64,000 nucleotides of DNA from Sceloporus undulatus. Its lineage: Eukaryota > Chordata > Lepidosauria > Squamata > Phrynosomatidae. The position numbers and the translations under genes were made by a program. This document shows positions 1 through 37,352 of this stretch, piece by piece. Numbering within the stretch: position 1 is the stretch's first letter; each line of letters opens with the position of its first letter. Location: contig NC_056529.1 of NCBI RefSeq assembly GCF_019175285.1, forward strand, positions 17,389,905 to 17,453,904. The letters are read 5' to 3'. The notes below the pieces were generated by a model that saw nothing but the letters and a program-made list of their open reading frames with translations, searched no databases and was not told where the DNA came from.

Positions 1-30
1 TTCAAGTCGTTTCTGACTTATGGCGGACTT
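1..30 (-). repeat. Sauria-type SINE, 3' end fragment cut by window edge
   Basis: Begins with the complement of the SINE tail block (TTCAAGTCGTTTCTGACTTA), the Bov-B-related 3' end of Sauria SINEs. The rest would lie left of the window. Confidence 0.6.
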
Positions 31-1415
31 GCAGGCTATGTGTACAAGTTGTGTATGAAACAAAGAAATCTCATTTTAGATTTCAGCTCCATCTCCAAGG
101 TATCTAATTATTTCAATGCAAGAGGTGGGGTATAAATTAAACAAATAAATATAAATGTGACACAGATCCCCACTCTTCTCTTTGTCCTCTTGGTAACCAC
201 TTTGTCCACTTTGGAGATGCATTCCTCTTTTTCTTTGATAGGGTAAAAATAGCAACCATAGTCTACTCCACATCAGTGGCTCCATGCATCTTTACCTGTT
301 GGACTACTCTTGCCCTGCCCAAACTCATTTGGAACAAGCAGATGGAATTGCATTCTCCAAAAGAGAAATTACAAATATTCCTTTTATCCACATACTTGTT
401 CTCATTATATTATCATTTGCACACTCCACTAACTACCCAAAGGTGAAGGAAATATGTGCCAATCTCTCTGGATGATTAGTTTTTTCACCTGTTGGTGAAC
501 CCTTGGAAGAGAATAGATCATGATGATGAAGGGTCTCTTGGACTCTTTTTTTTTTTTTTACACCTGCAGAGACCAAAGCAACAGGGGCCTGTTTGCTAGA
601 TGAAAAAGCAATCCTCCCCATTCCTAGTCAGCTCTAATGAAGAATAATTTGCATGCTGCCAGTAGCACCATTGGTCAGAGGGAATTGGTTTTCCCATCTT
701 AGAGAAAGCACTCTTAAATCCTTTGCTATTTCAACTGCTCTCCATTTGATTTTAATTAAAGCCCTGCCATGAATTATAAAAGAGCAGATCTTCAAAGTCA
801 TTAATTAAAGCCTCCTTGGTGTCTTTGTGCTAACATTATAATGACAAGAGGGATATGCAGAGAGCCTATTGACACACAGCAGGATGGCAGCTAGAGGAAG
901 GCATGCAGAACTATCGTTCTGACATGCATGGCATCACACTTCCAATTGTTTGAGAAAACACATCTCCTGTGGATACAGACTGAAGCATAACGGGGAATAA
1001 TGGGGGACTATATGGGGCACCTTTATGGAAAGGGGTCACTCCACCAACTCCATCTCAGGATGAATGCCTGGAAATGGACTGTAGAATAAATAAATATCAA
1101 TGTCATTGTAATATAAGTTCCAGCTCTTCATATTTGCCCACACTTGTTCTGATGGTGTCATACCCTGCTTCCAGGATATGGACATGGATTCAGAGACTGA
1201 AGCGGCAGACATGCTGGGACATGGTTTTAAACCAAAGCAGGAGGAGTTTCCAAAGGAACATATCTCAGAGACAGACCAGAGTGCAGTACCAGCTCTGGCA
1301 GAAAGTCCTGTCCATTTAGATATAGAAGACCACTTACCTTTACCTACCTGAATTGATGGTATCATATCAGGTGGTATCCATCTGAGCATTGTCCAAAGAA
1401 CTCACCTAGAAAGAT
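31..1415. other. Upstream intergenic DNA, largely single-copy
   Basis: No exon, RNA gene or full repeat recognised. The part at about 690-870 is AT-rich with several TTAATTAA-like homeobox-type sites and no repeat signature, so it may be a conserved non-coding element (see findings). Confidence 0.4.
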
Positions 1416-1419
1416 TATA

Positions 1420-1552
1420 GGATCTCCTACTCTGGACATTTTGAAAAACAGGGTGGATGGCTGGGGATGCTTCAGCAGAAGATCCTACACTGAAGAGGGG
1501 ATTGGACTCAATGACCCATGAAGCCCCTTCCAACTCATTGATTCTATGACTC
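1420..1552 (+). repeat. CR1-like LINE, 3' end
   Basis: Ends with the CR1-type tail: TTGGACTCAATGACC..., CCCTTCCAACTC, TTGATTCTATGA. Old and diverged. Confidence 0.6.
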
Positions 1553-3046
1553 ACAAGTGAAATGACTGATTTTCTAACTAATCTATGGTCCACATTCTTA
1601 AGATGAACTTGGGTGTTAAATAACTGGAGAGTGGCCAACACAGCATCAATGACATCACAGATCTTCAAGATGTTGTCGCTATCATCATCCTTATCACTAC
1701 CATCACCAAAATTTGTTTGCTTTCAAAATTAGAAAAGAAAATTTTAGCCCTTAAGAGTAAAACAATTTAAGTTTTCCAAGTTCCAATTGTCACTGTGTCA
1801 GGCTGCTTAAGAACTTCCTACCAAACACACATTACCCAAACCTGAATACAAACTAGGACACAGTTATACAGCAACGTATGTACTTTCCCAATGTTTTTAA
1901 ACAATTGGGGAGAGGATAGCACAGAACGCCACACAAGTCTGTCAAAATGTGTGAAAAGTCTATATATCTGAAAAGTTTTAGAAGGTACAAAAATGCTCCT
2001 TCTATCAAGTCTGTTGAGTCCAACAAAAGTACTTTGCACCTAAGAACTCTCTCCATTTGACTGATTGGGACTGTCGCCTGTCAAATTGAGACAGTGGGAG
2101 GGTATGCTATAAGTGTCCTATGTTTCAAATATCGGTCCTAGTCTTTCCCTCCAAACCCCTTCAACATCACTAAGTCCTTGAACATCAAGGGCTGGCATTT
2201 TCCAAACCAGAGTTTGAAAATGAGGCAGCTACAAATGCAAACGCATATGCAAGCGCACACATGTGTGTGCATACATACACACACATACTCAAGCCTAACA
2301 GCCAGCCATGGCAAAGGATCAAATGAGCAATCCCTTCTCCTTATTTTCATTAGGCCTTCAAGAATTTAAGGATACCCTGAACATTATCAGTGCTTCTGTC
2401 CAGTTTCACATCAAGGAGGATAAAAAATTAGCATATACCTCATTGACAAATTAGATTGACTCTGATTTAAGTCACAATCTGAGGAACTTTGTAACTAAAG
2501 TCTATAGGCCCAGCCTTTCCCTCAATCCTGGAAACATGGCTAAATCCCCTATAAGGACAACTACTTTTTTATTTTAAAAAATCTGTTTTGATCAGCAATG
2601 TATTCAAGAAAAATGTTTTTTCCTCCAGTTCTCACCCAATGAATCAGATGTGTATAGAGGGCTCAAGTGGTTTCTCCCTCCCCTTTCTTCATATGTGAAG
2701 TGTGTAGATGCGCATGTGTGTGTGCATATGCACATCTGTCTGTTGCTACCTTAAAATTCCAGCAAAACACACATCTGGTAACTGCCCTTTCCTTCCCTCC
2801 CTCCCTCCATGTTTCCACTGGTTTTTCAGACTTCCTCTTGGTGGTTTCAGAGGCTGAGCATCTGGATGTTTTAAACATACAAAGGAATTGCTGGAGCAAG
2901 CAAAAGCAGAGAGCCCTGCAGAAAGTTAAGATGTGCTGCTGATAAGCAACTGATGGGACTTTACAACAATTCAAGTCACTGGCAAAACAGGAACGCTCTT
3001 CCCAAGATAAAGGAGGACACAGGAAACAAATAGGAATTTAAAGAGA
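1553..3046 (+). other. MMP2 5' flank
   Basis: Contains short CA/TG-rich runs (about 2235-2295 and 2700-2740) and CCCT repeats (about 2790-2812), otherwise single-copy sequence. No CpG island and no convincing TATA box near exon 1; mammalian MMP2 is also known to lack TATA. The promoter must lie here but cannot be pinned down. Confidence 0.4.
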
Positions 3047-28514
<25,468 letters not shown>

Positions 28515-28824
28515 GCTGCGTGATCTTTTAGTAACCAAAAGCCAACCCTCTCACCCCCTCAAAACCCCATTTATACTTTTTTTATTTGTAAAAGTCCTAT
28601 GTCATACTTGTAATTAGAGATAGATCTGTACGCTAATTCAAGGGCCAGTCTGGAACTGGAACCATATCACCAAGTACCACTACTTGACACAATTCTTTTG
28701 TTAGATCGTTTGACCAAGCACATTTATTTAGGAGGATGTTCCATCGAAATCATGAGTTCTGCTTCAGACTTGTCGCATATTGGCTTGGGAATACTGGGTA
28801 CACCAGGACTTTGCTTTCTCTTCC

Positions 28825-28861
<37 letters not shown>

Positions 28862-29010
28862 TCTTTCTCTTCCCCCCCCCCCCCCCCTTCAATTAATTTA
28901 AGACATTGGAACAAGAAACATTCACTTATCTAGCCTGTGTTGTGGCTATATAAGTTATATATTTTCTACATTGGTTGGTGCTCGAAAAATAAACAGCATC
29001 CTGCGATTCC
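28515..29010 (+). other. MMP2: MMP2 3' untranslated region with polyadenylation signal
   Basis: AATAAA lies at 28988-28993, about 475 nt after the stop codon, so cleavage is expected near 29005-29015. The region includes a (CTTT)n tract and a poly(C) run at about 28825-28888. A second AATAAA near 31296 is 2.8 kb away and a less likely alternative end. The UTR extent is inferred. Confidence 0.6.
28822..28888. repeat. (CTTT)n plus poly(C) tract in MMP2 3'UTR
   Basis: Nine or so CTTT units, a short CT-rich link and 15 or more C residues, within the predicted 3'UTR. Confidence 0.9.
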
Positions 29011-29029
29011 CTGCTTTACTGGGGCCCTT

Positions 29030-29245
29030 TCGCATTGCCCAATTCTAGCACAAAGGTTCCCCTTTTAACTGTCATGGTCTTGATATATAGAATACCAGAT
29101 TTTATTTTATAGGGAAGGGCATATAGAATCATCTTCCAGAGAGTTCTAGGGGCTCCCAAAGTACAGACTCCAAGATTTCATAGGATTCAGCCATAGCAGT
29201 AAAATCAGGATCATAATGCTTTAATAGTATGGAAATGCCTCCGGT
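29030..29245. mobile_element. Palindromic MITE (GGGCCCTTTCGCATT ends), diverged
   Basis: GGGGCCCTTTCGCATTGCCC at the left, AATAGTATGGAAATGCCTCC at the right, inner TTAACTGTCATGG and GCCATAGCAGT inverted. It starts just after the MMP2 polyadenylation signal. Sequence 29246-29643 behind it shows nothing recognised. Confidence 0.55.
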
Positions 29246-29643
29246 TTTCCTGAAATAAGTGTCTATGGAGCAAATATGAGACTTGGCATTTTGTAAGTGA
29301 GGTGTGAGGACATAAATCCAATCTATGCCATTTTAATCCGTGTTTTTTGGTTGTTGCAGAAATTAGAATTCTGTTCCACTCCTCAAATGTTTGAAAGTGC
29401 AGATTTGAGCTTCAATATTCCAAACCTCCAATGCCCACATAATATGTGCTTGCTATCCTCAAATTTAGGTGCCCTTGACTGGTGCTATCTTATTATATGT
29501 GTCCATATATGTTTCTTTCAAAGAGGACCTTTAAAAACTGTGATTTAATTTAAAATTATCTTTAGAATCTGGCCTTTGTGCATACATGCACCAAGGTCTT
29601 GCACACATTTAGCATAGCTTAAATATACACAGACGTAAGTATA

Positions 29644-29995
29644 CTATACCTTCCAACATTTCACAGACAAAAACCAAGATACATGTGGCCAAGCACCATC
29701 AAAGTATGGTAAACGTAGCAAAATTAATTAAGGAGGAGGAAGAGACAAGCCAGAAGAGACTGCAGCATCTTACTTTTTGCCTGAAAAGGCAAGATCCCCC
29801 CTACTTTGCTGCCTGCTGAGTTAATTCAATGCAAACTACTTTTGCACTCACCACTCAGTTTGAAGCAGTTGAAGTAAGAGGAGAAAGTAGGGCTGGACAG
29901 AGAAACTGGGACATTTTAAAAGTGGCTTAAAAAGTGGGACAACTGAGGATTTATTGTGGCCCTCTTTGCCAAAACAGGACAGTTGGGGCGTACAG
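29644..29995 (+). mobile_element. CATACCTTCCAACA-type TIR element, full length
   Basis: Left ATACCTTCCAACATTTCACA, right GGACAGTTGGGGCGTACAG. Inner GTGGCCAAGCACCATCAAAG, TGCAAACTACTTTTGCACTC, GGGACATTTTAAAAGTGGC. Non-coding. Confidence 0.65.
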
Positions 29996-30189
29996 TATCC
30001 TGGATCCAATAGCTGCCCAACTATTTATGTTATGGGCACCAAGATTTTGAGCACACCTCTTATGCAACACATAATGTGGTTCACCCCAGCCATCAAATCA
30101 AAAGTGACTGAGAGAATCTGCAGAAGGATTTGCTTGCCCTTTTTGTGTGAGAAACCATGCTTATGCCATCTCTGATAAAATGCAAATGC

Positions 30190-30675
30190 TTTTACCCTAA
30201 ATTAATATATGACACTGAAGTTAGAATTGTCCAATCCATTGTATTCCCCATCACCATGAATGGATGTGAGAGCTGGACAGTGAAGAAAGTGGATAAGAAG
30301 AATATCAATTCATTTGAGATGTGGTGTTGGAGAAGAATGCAGAGGATACCATGGACAGCCAAAAAGACAAATGGCTCCTTGAACAGACCAAGCTTGAAAT
30401 CTCCCTGGATGCCAAGATGATCAAGTTGAGTCTGTCATACTTTGGACACATCATGAGAAGGCATACACATTAGAAAAGATAGTAATGCTAGGAATGGTAG
30501 ATGATAGTAGAAATAGAGGAAGACCATACTAGATGGACAGAGTCAATCAGAGAGGTCACAAGCATGGATTTGCAAGACCTAAGCAGAGTAGTGGAGGATA
30601 GGAGGTCTTGGAGATGTCCCATCCACAACGTTGCCATGAGTCAGGGTCAACTTGAGAGCAGTTAACAACTACAAA
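30190..30675 (+). mobile_element. Bov-B (RTE) LINE, 3' part
   Basis: Encodes in broken frames VFPITMNGCESWTVKKVDKK and MWCWRRMQRIPWTAKKTN, typical of RTE ORF C-terminal text, and ends GCCATGAGTCAGGGTCAAC, the Bov-B 3' terminus. Confidence 0.8.
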
Positions 30676-31483
30676 ATGTCCCAATACAGTCCTGGCCTGA
30701 GTTTCAAGTGAGTCTTTATCAGCTTTTGTTCTGTTGAGCTAAAAATGAAGCATCCTGCATTCTTTCCCTGAAAGAGATTAGCACTAGCTTGGTCATTTTT
30801 TTGAGGATTGTGTCCCTTGTTCCTGTTTCATCTTTGCACATTAACATGGAAAGACTGACAAAAGAGGCACAGGTTGCCCGAGTCTTTTGCCATAAGTGTC
30901 TGGACATAATAAAGCATGGGAAGAAGCATGTATGAAAAGTATTCTTTTTAACTATCTCTCTTCATTATTTGAATTCCTTTACTTAAAGATAGCAATCTGT
31001 TTCATGCACTTTGTTACCCATCACAACATCATTTTAAAAAAAACACACAACAACCCCAATTTGTTTGAAGTTAATGTGTTATACATAAATGCCATGTCTG
31101 AAAGTTTAACTTTTTTTCCTGTTCTGTGTTATATCAAGATAGTTTCTTCTCTTCCTCTCTTTCCCTCTCTACTTTTTTAGTTGGAAAGCATTGGGCAATG
31201 TTTTCACCATACAACCTGATGGAATGTTTGTCTTCACACAGAGGATTCTTTGTAAAGGGAAAATAAAATAACGTATGTGAAATGTCAGTGGTATAAATAA
31301 AGAACAAAAATAACTCTCATTTCTGGTCATGCTCCGTTCCTTAAATGATTTGTGTTTTTAAGGCATCCAACTAATACATCTGTTTCCTCTCTGATAGGTA
31401 GAAAGATCAGCAAAATGCCTGCAATATTGTGAAAACATTACAATGATAGGTGGTGAGCCGCTAGGCTCAACTCGAAGTTGTAA
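30676..31483. other. Intergenic, nothing recognised
   Basis: Single-copy; contains AATAAA words near 31265 and 31296 that could only serve a longer MMP2 transcript. Confidence 0.3.
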
Positions 31484-32465
31484 GTCCTACATACTCTCCA
31501 ACAGTTCATAGATGAAGACTAGGAGACAGGTGGCCAAAAGACATCATAGTATGGTCAAGATGGCAGAAGTTAGTACAGTGTGCCTGCATTATACACAGGC
31601 ATGACTTACATGGATTTCAGCATACGCTGAAAGTTGCACCAGAAGAAGGCTTGGCGTGCCCCGGAAAGGGTAATGGTGCATGTGCCGCACTGTGGGCACA
31701 AGTCCCATTCTTTTGAATTGGGCTCAAGCATACGCAGAATTCTTTTTACACAGGGGGGATCCGGAATGGATCCCCCATGTAAGGGAAGGGCTCACTGTAA
31801 TGAGGAAGGACACACAAGCTAGGAAAGGTTGCAACTGTTTGCTTTTGCCTGAACCTAATGGGAAGGACAACAACAACAACAATAATAATATTTTTTGTAT
31901 CCCGCCTCTCCCTGTATTGGATTGAGGCGGGTAACAACATACAAGAACAATAAAATCAAAGATGAATACCAATAGATAAAAGCATAACAGGACATATTTG
32001 ATCTTAATTCCCCAATCTCCCTCCCACTCTAAAATACCATTTAAAAAATTCCCAATAAAATGGTTAATAAAACAGATCGAGATCAAAGTCTGGTGAGTAC
32101 AGCTAAACAGATGAAGAGTGAAAATTCTCAGGAGATCAATTTGGGAAGGCCTGCCGGAAGGGATCCGTTTTTTATTGCCTTCTTAAAGGCCTCCAAAGAT
32201 GTTAAATTGCGAATCTCATCCGGAAGGTCATTCCAGATTCTGCCGCCTCCTTTCCTCTCCCCACTGCTGAATGAATTGAGAGCAAATTGCTTTTGCACTT
32301 TGAACTCAGTTTCCATCAACTAAAGTAAGCTGAGGAGAAAGAGATGAGAGGTGGGCGAAGGAAAGAAAGACACCTGGGATGTTTTAAAGGCAGGTGAAAA
32401 CATGGGATGATGGAGGGTTATTTGGGACTTTCTTAGCTTTGCCAGGACAGTTGAGGAATGTAGTA
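31484..32465 (+). mobile_element. TIR element carrying two inserts
   Basis: Outer element: 31484-31572, 31802-31866 and about 32248-32465 (CATACTCTCCAACAGTTCA to CAGGACAGTTGAGGAATG). Insert 1, 31573-31801: mariner-like MITE (TACAGTGTGCCTGCATTATA to GGGCTCACTGTA). Insert 2, about 31867-32247: L2 LINE in reverse, encoding RIWNDLPDEIRNLTSLEAFK on the - strand and ending GCGGGATACAAA. Confidence 0.65.
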
Positions 32466-33144
32466 TTAGCATACAAAAGCTCAACATCCCAGCAGTGACC
32501 CCCCCCCCTTCGACAAGCGGCACTGGAATATAATGAATGGTTGCACGCTACCACTACGCCCAAGCCTCCCCTTCCCAAAATGCTGGCTACGTTCCTGATC
32601 CCAGGAATCATGTACATAAAAGTATCAACCGAGTATCGACTGACCTGAGATGTGAGATTTCATTGATGAGCTCCAAAAAGATGTCCCAAAGAGTTAGGAT
32701 GCAAATTCTTGAATAACTTATACCGTACTTTCATGCCAGGACACATTATTAGTTTTCTAATAGCAGTAGTTTTCTCTTGCTGTGGGAGAAAGCAAATATT
32801 TTTTGCTAGTTTCTCTCCACATTTGAATGTTTCAAAATGTTATCGGGGATTTCCCCCCTCAGAAAAACACATAGGTATGTGCTGCTATAGGCATCTTGAG
32901 GGACCTCAGGAGGATCTCTGGAGGTCCCTGCAGATGGCATCTTCTCAGCTCATGCAACTACAAGAAAACAGCTGGACGTGTCTCCACTGTTCCCCACACT
33001 CTCCAAAAACACATAAACAACTATATTGGGGGTGGGTTATCATTTACAAGTTGGATTGTGGAGGAATTTGGTGATTGCATACTCAGTAAAGAATACCAAC
33101 TTCCACAATTACCAAAAAAGCGGATTACAATAGCGTAAACTGAA
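32466..33144. other. Intergenic, nothing recognised
   Basis: Includes a poly(C) run at 32499-32508. No repeat family or gene recognised. Confidence 0.3.
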
Positions 33145-33396
33145 TGTGTGTGTCTTGTCTGCCTTCAAGTCATTTCCAATTTACGGCAAACCTATCATGA
33201 GGTTCTCTTGGTCAGTTTCTTCAGAGTTTTTTTTTTTTTGGGGGGGGGGGGGTTGGCCATTGCCACCTCCTCAGGCTGAGAGAGTGTGACTTGCCCAAAG
33301 TCACCCAGTGGGTTTTCGTGGCCAAGCAGGGATTCAAACCCACGTCTCCGGAGTCGTAGTCCAGTGCTCAAAGCACTACACTTCGCTGGCTCTCTT
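33145..33396 (-). repeat. Sauria tRNA-type SINE, nearly full length
   Basis: CTGCCTTCAAGTCATTTCC, poly(T)/poly(G) interruption, AGTCACCCAGTGGGTTTTCG, GGATTCAAACCCACGTCTCC, GTCGTAGTCCAGTGCTCAAA, GCACTACACTTCGCTGGC. Confidence 0.8.
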
Positions 33397-34395
33397 GCTA
33401 TTGTCATTCACTATAGAATGCCATTACGTACCTTATTTCATTTCTGTTAATGACTTCAGAAGACATAGGATCCAAAAATGAGAAGGACAGGGAAGCAAAG
33501 CAAGCCATCATCCTTCTTTCACTTTTAAAGCCCAATAAACCAATAAAATTGAACACAACTTCCAGGAATTGTCTAGCAGCACAGACTTGTTCAGTTCCAT
33601 GCCCTGAGGACATTCTTGGTGGGGAAAATAGTCCATTCCAGACAGTGACTAACTTGCTTGGCTATGAAGGTGCTGCCAACAGAGCCAAAATAAACCCCAG
33701 TTTTTAACAAAGAATTAACGTTAATGCCCATTTGCCAAGAGTTTGGCAACGTGACAATGTAATTGTTCTAACTCAGAGGAGGTCTATTACTTTCATGAAA
33801 CAAGTATTTAAAAACCTTTCTGTGGTTGTGCCTGCAAATATTACAGAGCTGAGTCTAAGAGTAAGGAGGATAAGGAAAACGTTGCTGAGGGATCAACAGG
33901 ACAGTGTAGCAATGGACTGATGGGTCAGTTGTTCCTTATTTTGCATTCACGTTTTTTTTCTATAACCCAGCGAAGAAATTTACAGATCTTAGCAAGCTAT
34001 AATTAAAGCAAAATGTTCCAGACAAAATGCTCAGTCATCTGCACGGGACAAAATTTGACCAGGTAGCTCTTACTAGCATGCAGTAATTGTCTTTGATATG
34101 TATTTTAAAAATGAGGAATCTTTCAAAGAAGGAAGGGAAAGAAGTGATAACCCTAATGTTTTTGTGAAGGGAAGCTATCATATGGCTGTATCCAGAAGAC
34201 AAGAATGATATGGGCTCTTTCTAGAGTCAGGAATAACTGGGCTGACATAGCCCAGTAAATGAACAAACAGCACCATCTTCTGGCCAGATAAAAGTCCACC
34301 ACTTTGCTTTGCTGGATGATGTGTGTTTATTTATTGTCAGGATAGTCTTTTTTAAGGCTATTCTGCGATATACATAAATTCTACCTAGATAATTT
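33397..34395. other. Intergenic single-copy block
   Basis: About 1 kb without recognised repeats. Non-repetitive text at 33690-33920 (for example TGCCCATTTGCCAAGAGTTT) may be conserved non-coding DNA. An open frame at 33732-33920 has no recognised domain. Confidence 0.35.
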
Positions 34396-34396
34396 T

Positions 34397-35280
34397 GGTT
34401 TGTTGTTGTTTTTAACTGACCTCAAGTCGATCTCGACTCATGGCGACCCTATGGATGAAACATCTCCATGACACTCTGTCCTCCGCTGCTCTGCTTAGTT
34501 CCTGTACATTCATATCTGTAACCTCCTTAATAGAGTTCATCCATCTAACATGTGGCCTTCCTCTCTTTCTACTTCCCTCCACCTTTCCTAGCATCATTGG
34601 TTTTTTTCCAGTGAGTTGTGTCTTCTCATGACGTGTCCAAAGTACAACAGCCTATGTTTTGTTATCTTGGGTTCCAGGAAGATTTCTGACTTAATCTGCT
34701 CTAGGACCCATTTATTTGTCTTTTTGGCCATCCATGAGATCCTCAGCACTCTTTTCCAGCACCGTATATCAAATGAATTCATTTTCTTCCTATCTTGTTT
34801 CTTAATTTTCCAGCTCTTGTATCCATACATGGTAATAGGAAATACAATGACTTGTATGATTCTAACTTTTGTGCTCAGTTGTACAGTGCACCTGCATCAT
34901 ACGCTGCTTTCAGCATACACCACTTCTTCCAGCACCGTGCACCATAAGAAACAATGGCGTGCGCATCCATGGTGTTGTTTTATGCGGGGGGTCCAGAACA
35001 GATCCCCTGAGTAAAACAAGGGTGCACTGAATATCTTTACATTTTAGGATCTTTTCCAGTTCTTTCATAGCCACCCTTCCCATTCTTAATCTTCTGATTT
35101 CCTGGCTGCAGTCCCTGTTCCTATTAATGTTTGATCCCAGGTATGAGAACTCTTTTACTATTTCTATTTCTTCAGTGTCTAGGTTGAATCTGTGTAGATT
35201 CTCAGTGGTCATTATTTTTGTTTTCTTTATGTCCAACAGTAAGCCTGAGTTTGCACTTTCTTCCTTGATCTTCCTTAATA
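34397..35280 (-). mobile_element. Bov-B (RTE) LINE, - strand, with a mariner-like insert
   Basis: The - strand encodes FSYLGSNINRNRDCSQEIRR, YKSWKIKKQDRKKMNSFDIR, YFGHVMRRHNSLEK and MLGKVEGSRKRGRPHVRWMN, RTE reverse-transcriptase ORF text; ends at the Bov-B 3' terminus near 34400. A 150-bp mariner-like MITE (TGTACAGTGCACCTGCATCA to AAGGGTGCACTGAA) sits at 34884-35033. Confidence 0.8.
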
Positions 35281-36264
35281 AAGAGTTCCCATACCTTGGA
35301 TCAAACATTGATCAGAATGGAGACTGCAATCAAGAAAACAGAAGAATACTAGGAATGGGAAGGGCAGCCACAAAAGGACTAGATAAGATCATACAGAGTA
35401 AAAATATACACATGAGCACTAATGTTAGAATTAGCCAAGCTAATTCTACGATGGTATTCTCCATCACCATGCAAGAGCTGGACAGTGAAGAAAGCAGATA
35501 AGAAGACAATCAACTCATTTGATATGTGGTGCTGGAGAAGATTGCCAAGGATACTGTGGACAGCTAAAAGGACAAACAATTAAGCTTGAAATCTCCTTGG
35601 AAGTCAAGATGATCAAATTGAGGATGTACTTTGATCACATCATGGGCAGACACAACCCATTAGAAAGATGAAGGGCTTGGAAACCTCACCTTATGAGGAA
35701 AGACTTAGGGAGCTGGTTATGTTTAGCTTGGAAAAGAGATGGTTAAGAGGTGATATGATAGCTCTGTCTAGGTAGCTGAAGGAGTGTCATATTGAGGAGG
35801 GAGCAAGTTTGTTTTCTGCTGCTCCAGCGACTGGAACACAGAACAATGGATGCAAGTTGCAGGAAAAGAGATTCCACTTCAACATTAGAAGGAATGTCCT
35901 GACAGTAAGAGCTGTTCGACAGTGGAACAAACTCCCTCGCAGTGTAGTGGAGTCTCTTACTTTGGAGTTCTTTAAACAGAGGCTGAATGGTCATCTGTCA
36001 GGGATGCTTTGATTTTGATTTCCTGCATGGCAGAAAGGGGTTGGACTCAATGGCCCTTGTGGTTTCTTCCAACTCTATGATTCTATGAAAAGCCAATAAT
36101 ACTAGGAAAGGTAGAGGGAAGTAGAGAGAAAGATCATATGTTAGATGGATAGACTCAGTCAAAGAGGTCACAGGCATGGATTTGCAGGAACAAAGGGTTT
36201 TTTGGAAATGTCTCATCCACAGGGTCGCCATGAGTCAGGGTCTACTTGAGAGTAGTTAACATCA
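35281..36264 (+). mobile_element. Bov-B (RTE) LINE, + strand, with a CR1 insert
   Basis: Encodes FPYLGSNIDQNGDCNQENRR, then broken text to CCATGAGTCAGGGTCTAC at 36228. Interrupted by the CR1 copy at 35667-36087. It starts where the - strand copy ends, so the pair is head-to-head. Confidence 0.75.
35667..36087 (+). mobile_element. CR1 LINE, 3' end
   Basis: GAAACCTCACCTTATGAGG, AGAGATTCCACTTCAACATT, GAACAAACTCCCTCGCAG, TTGGACTCAATGGCCC, CTCTATGATTCTATGA: the end of CR1 ORF2 and its ATTCTATGA tail. Confidence 0.8.
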
Positions 36265-36960
36265 ACAAAGGTGTGATCTGGCTCACCTGCCCTTCCAGCC
36301 CAAGAGTACTGCTAGATCCAGGGCACATAGGGATAGAACCATTAGGACCTTTTGATCAGCAGAGGTGATTCCAGCATCACATTTTCTGGTTTACTCTGGA
36401 CCTCTTGGTTACAGTTTTCACAGTAGAAAAACGTGAGAAATGGACTTTCCCAGCTACAGTACATTAATGTGGAGTACACTTGCTGCCATGCAAAACATTT
36501 TGGTATGGCTCGACCTTGAATGGGCCAGTGGAAGTTATCAGCTTTGTAAAAGACTGGCTCCTGTAGTTTCAAAGGCCATGGTATTCATAGAGGCAACTGA
36601 AGTAGGCAGGTGAACATCTTCCTCATCCCTCCTGATCGGGAGCATCACTACAAGAGTGTGGGGTGTGCGCTACCACACCAAGTGACACTCTAAGCTGGGG
36701 TGACACCAGTGCTCCCTAAACATTTTCCTTGGCAGAAAGGGCTGTGGCCTTCACCTTCATCTCTTTAAACTGCTAAAGAAATGCGGTTAGTGAGGTGAGA
36801 CAGTGGTCTACAAACAGTGGTGTGGCACCCCTGGGGCGAACCGTAAGAGTTGCTCCAAGGACGCCCCAAATTTGGAGGCCCTAATCCCTCATTCCTCCTC
36901 TCCCCAAACTTCCTTTATGTGTAAAATGTACACATGTGTTGAGTTAAATGTTGAATTTAT
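36265..36960. other. Intergenic, nothing recognised
   Basis: No repeat or gene identified. Confidence 0.3.
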
Positions 36961-36974
36961 TTAAATACATCTAT

Positions 36975-37352
36975 TATGTTTTGAGTTTATTTATGTATTT
37001 GAATCCCGCCTTTCTCCCACAATGGGATTCAAGGTGGGGTTACAATAATTTAAAAAGACGGAAGTGAAAAACAATGATCACAAATGCTTTTTTAAAAAAG
37101 AACTGAATTTTATTAATATTAAATAATTAATACTGATTGATGTTATAAAATGTTAAAATATGACTAACCATGAATGTGCAAATGAAATTATGCACGCTAA
37201 ACAAACTAATTGTTATTATTCATGTATATCAAGTGGGAGGAGGATCCACATCCGTATGTAGATGTAAAGGGGAGGTTAAAATATTGTAATCTGCTTTGAA
37301 TCCCATTGTGGAGAAAGGCAGGATATAAATCCTGGAAGTAAAATAAATACAA
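36975..37352. repeat. Two L2 LINE 3' ends in opposite orientation
   Basis: - strand end at 36975-37062 (TTGAATCCCGCCTTTCTCCC, ACAATGGGATTCAAGG) and + strand end at about 37276-37352 (TTTGAATCCCATTGTGGAGA, AAGGCAGGATATAAATCC). They can pair as a long hairpin. Confidence 0.6.

Noticed and set aside
33732-33920. 62-codon open frame rich in Arg
   Set aside because: No known motif and no splice or promoter context.
34397-36264. Single Bov-B with 5' inversion
   Set aside because: Both arms cover the same ORF interval and both have the 3' terminus, unlike a twin-primed insertion.
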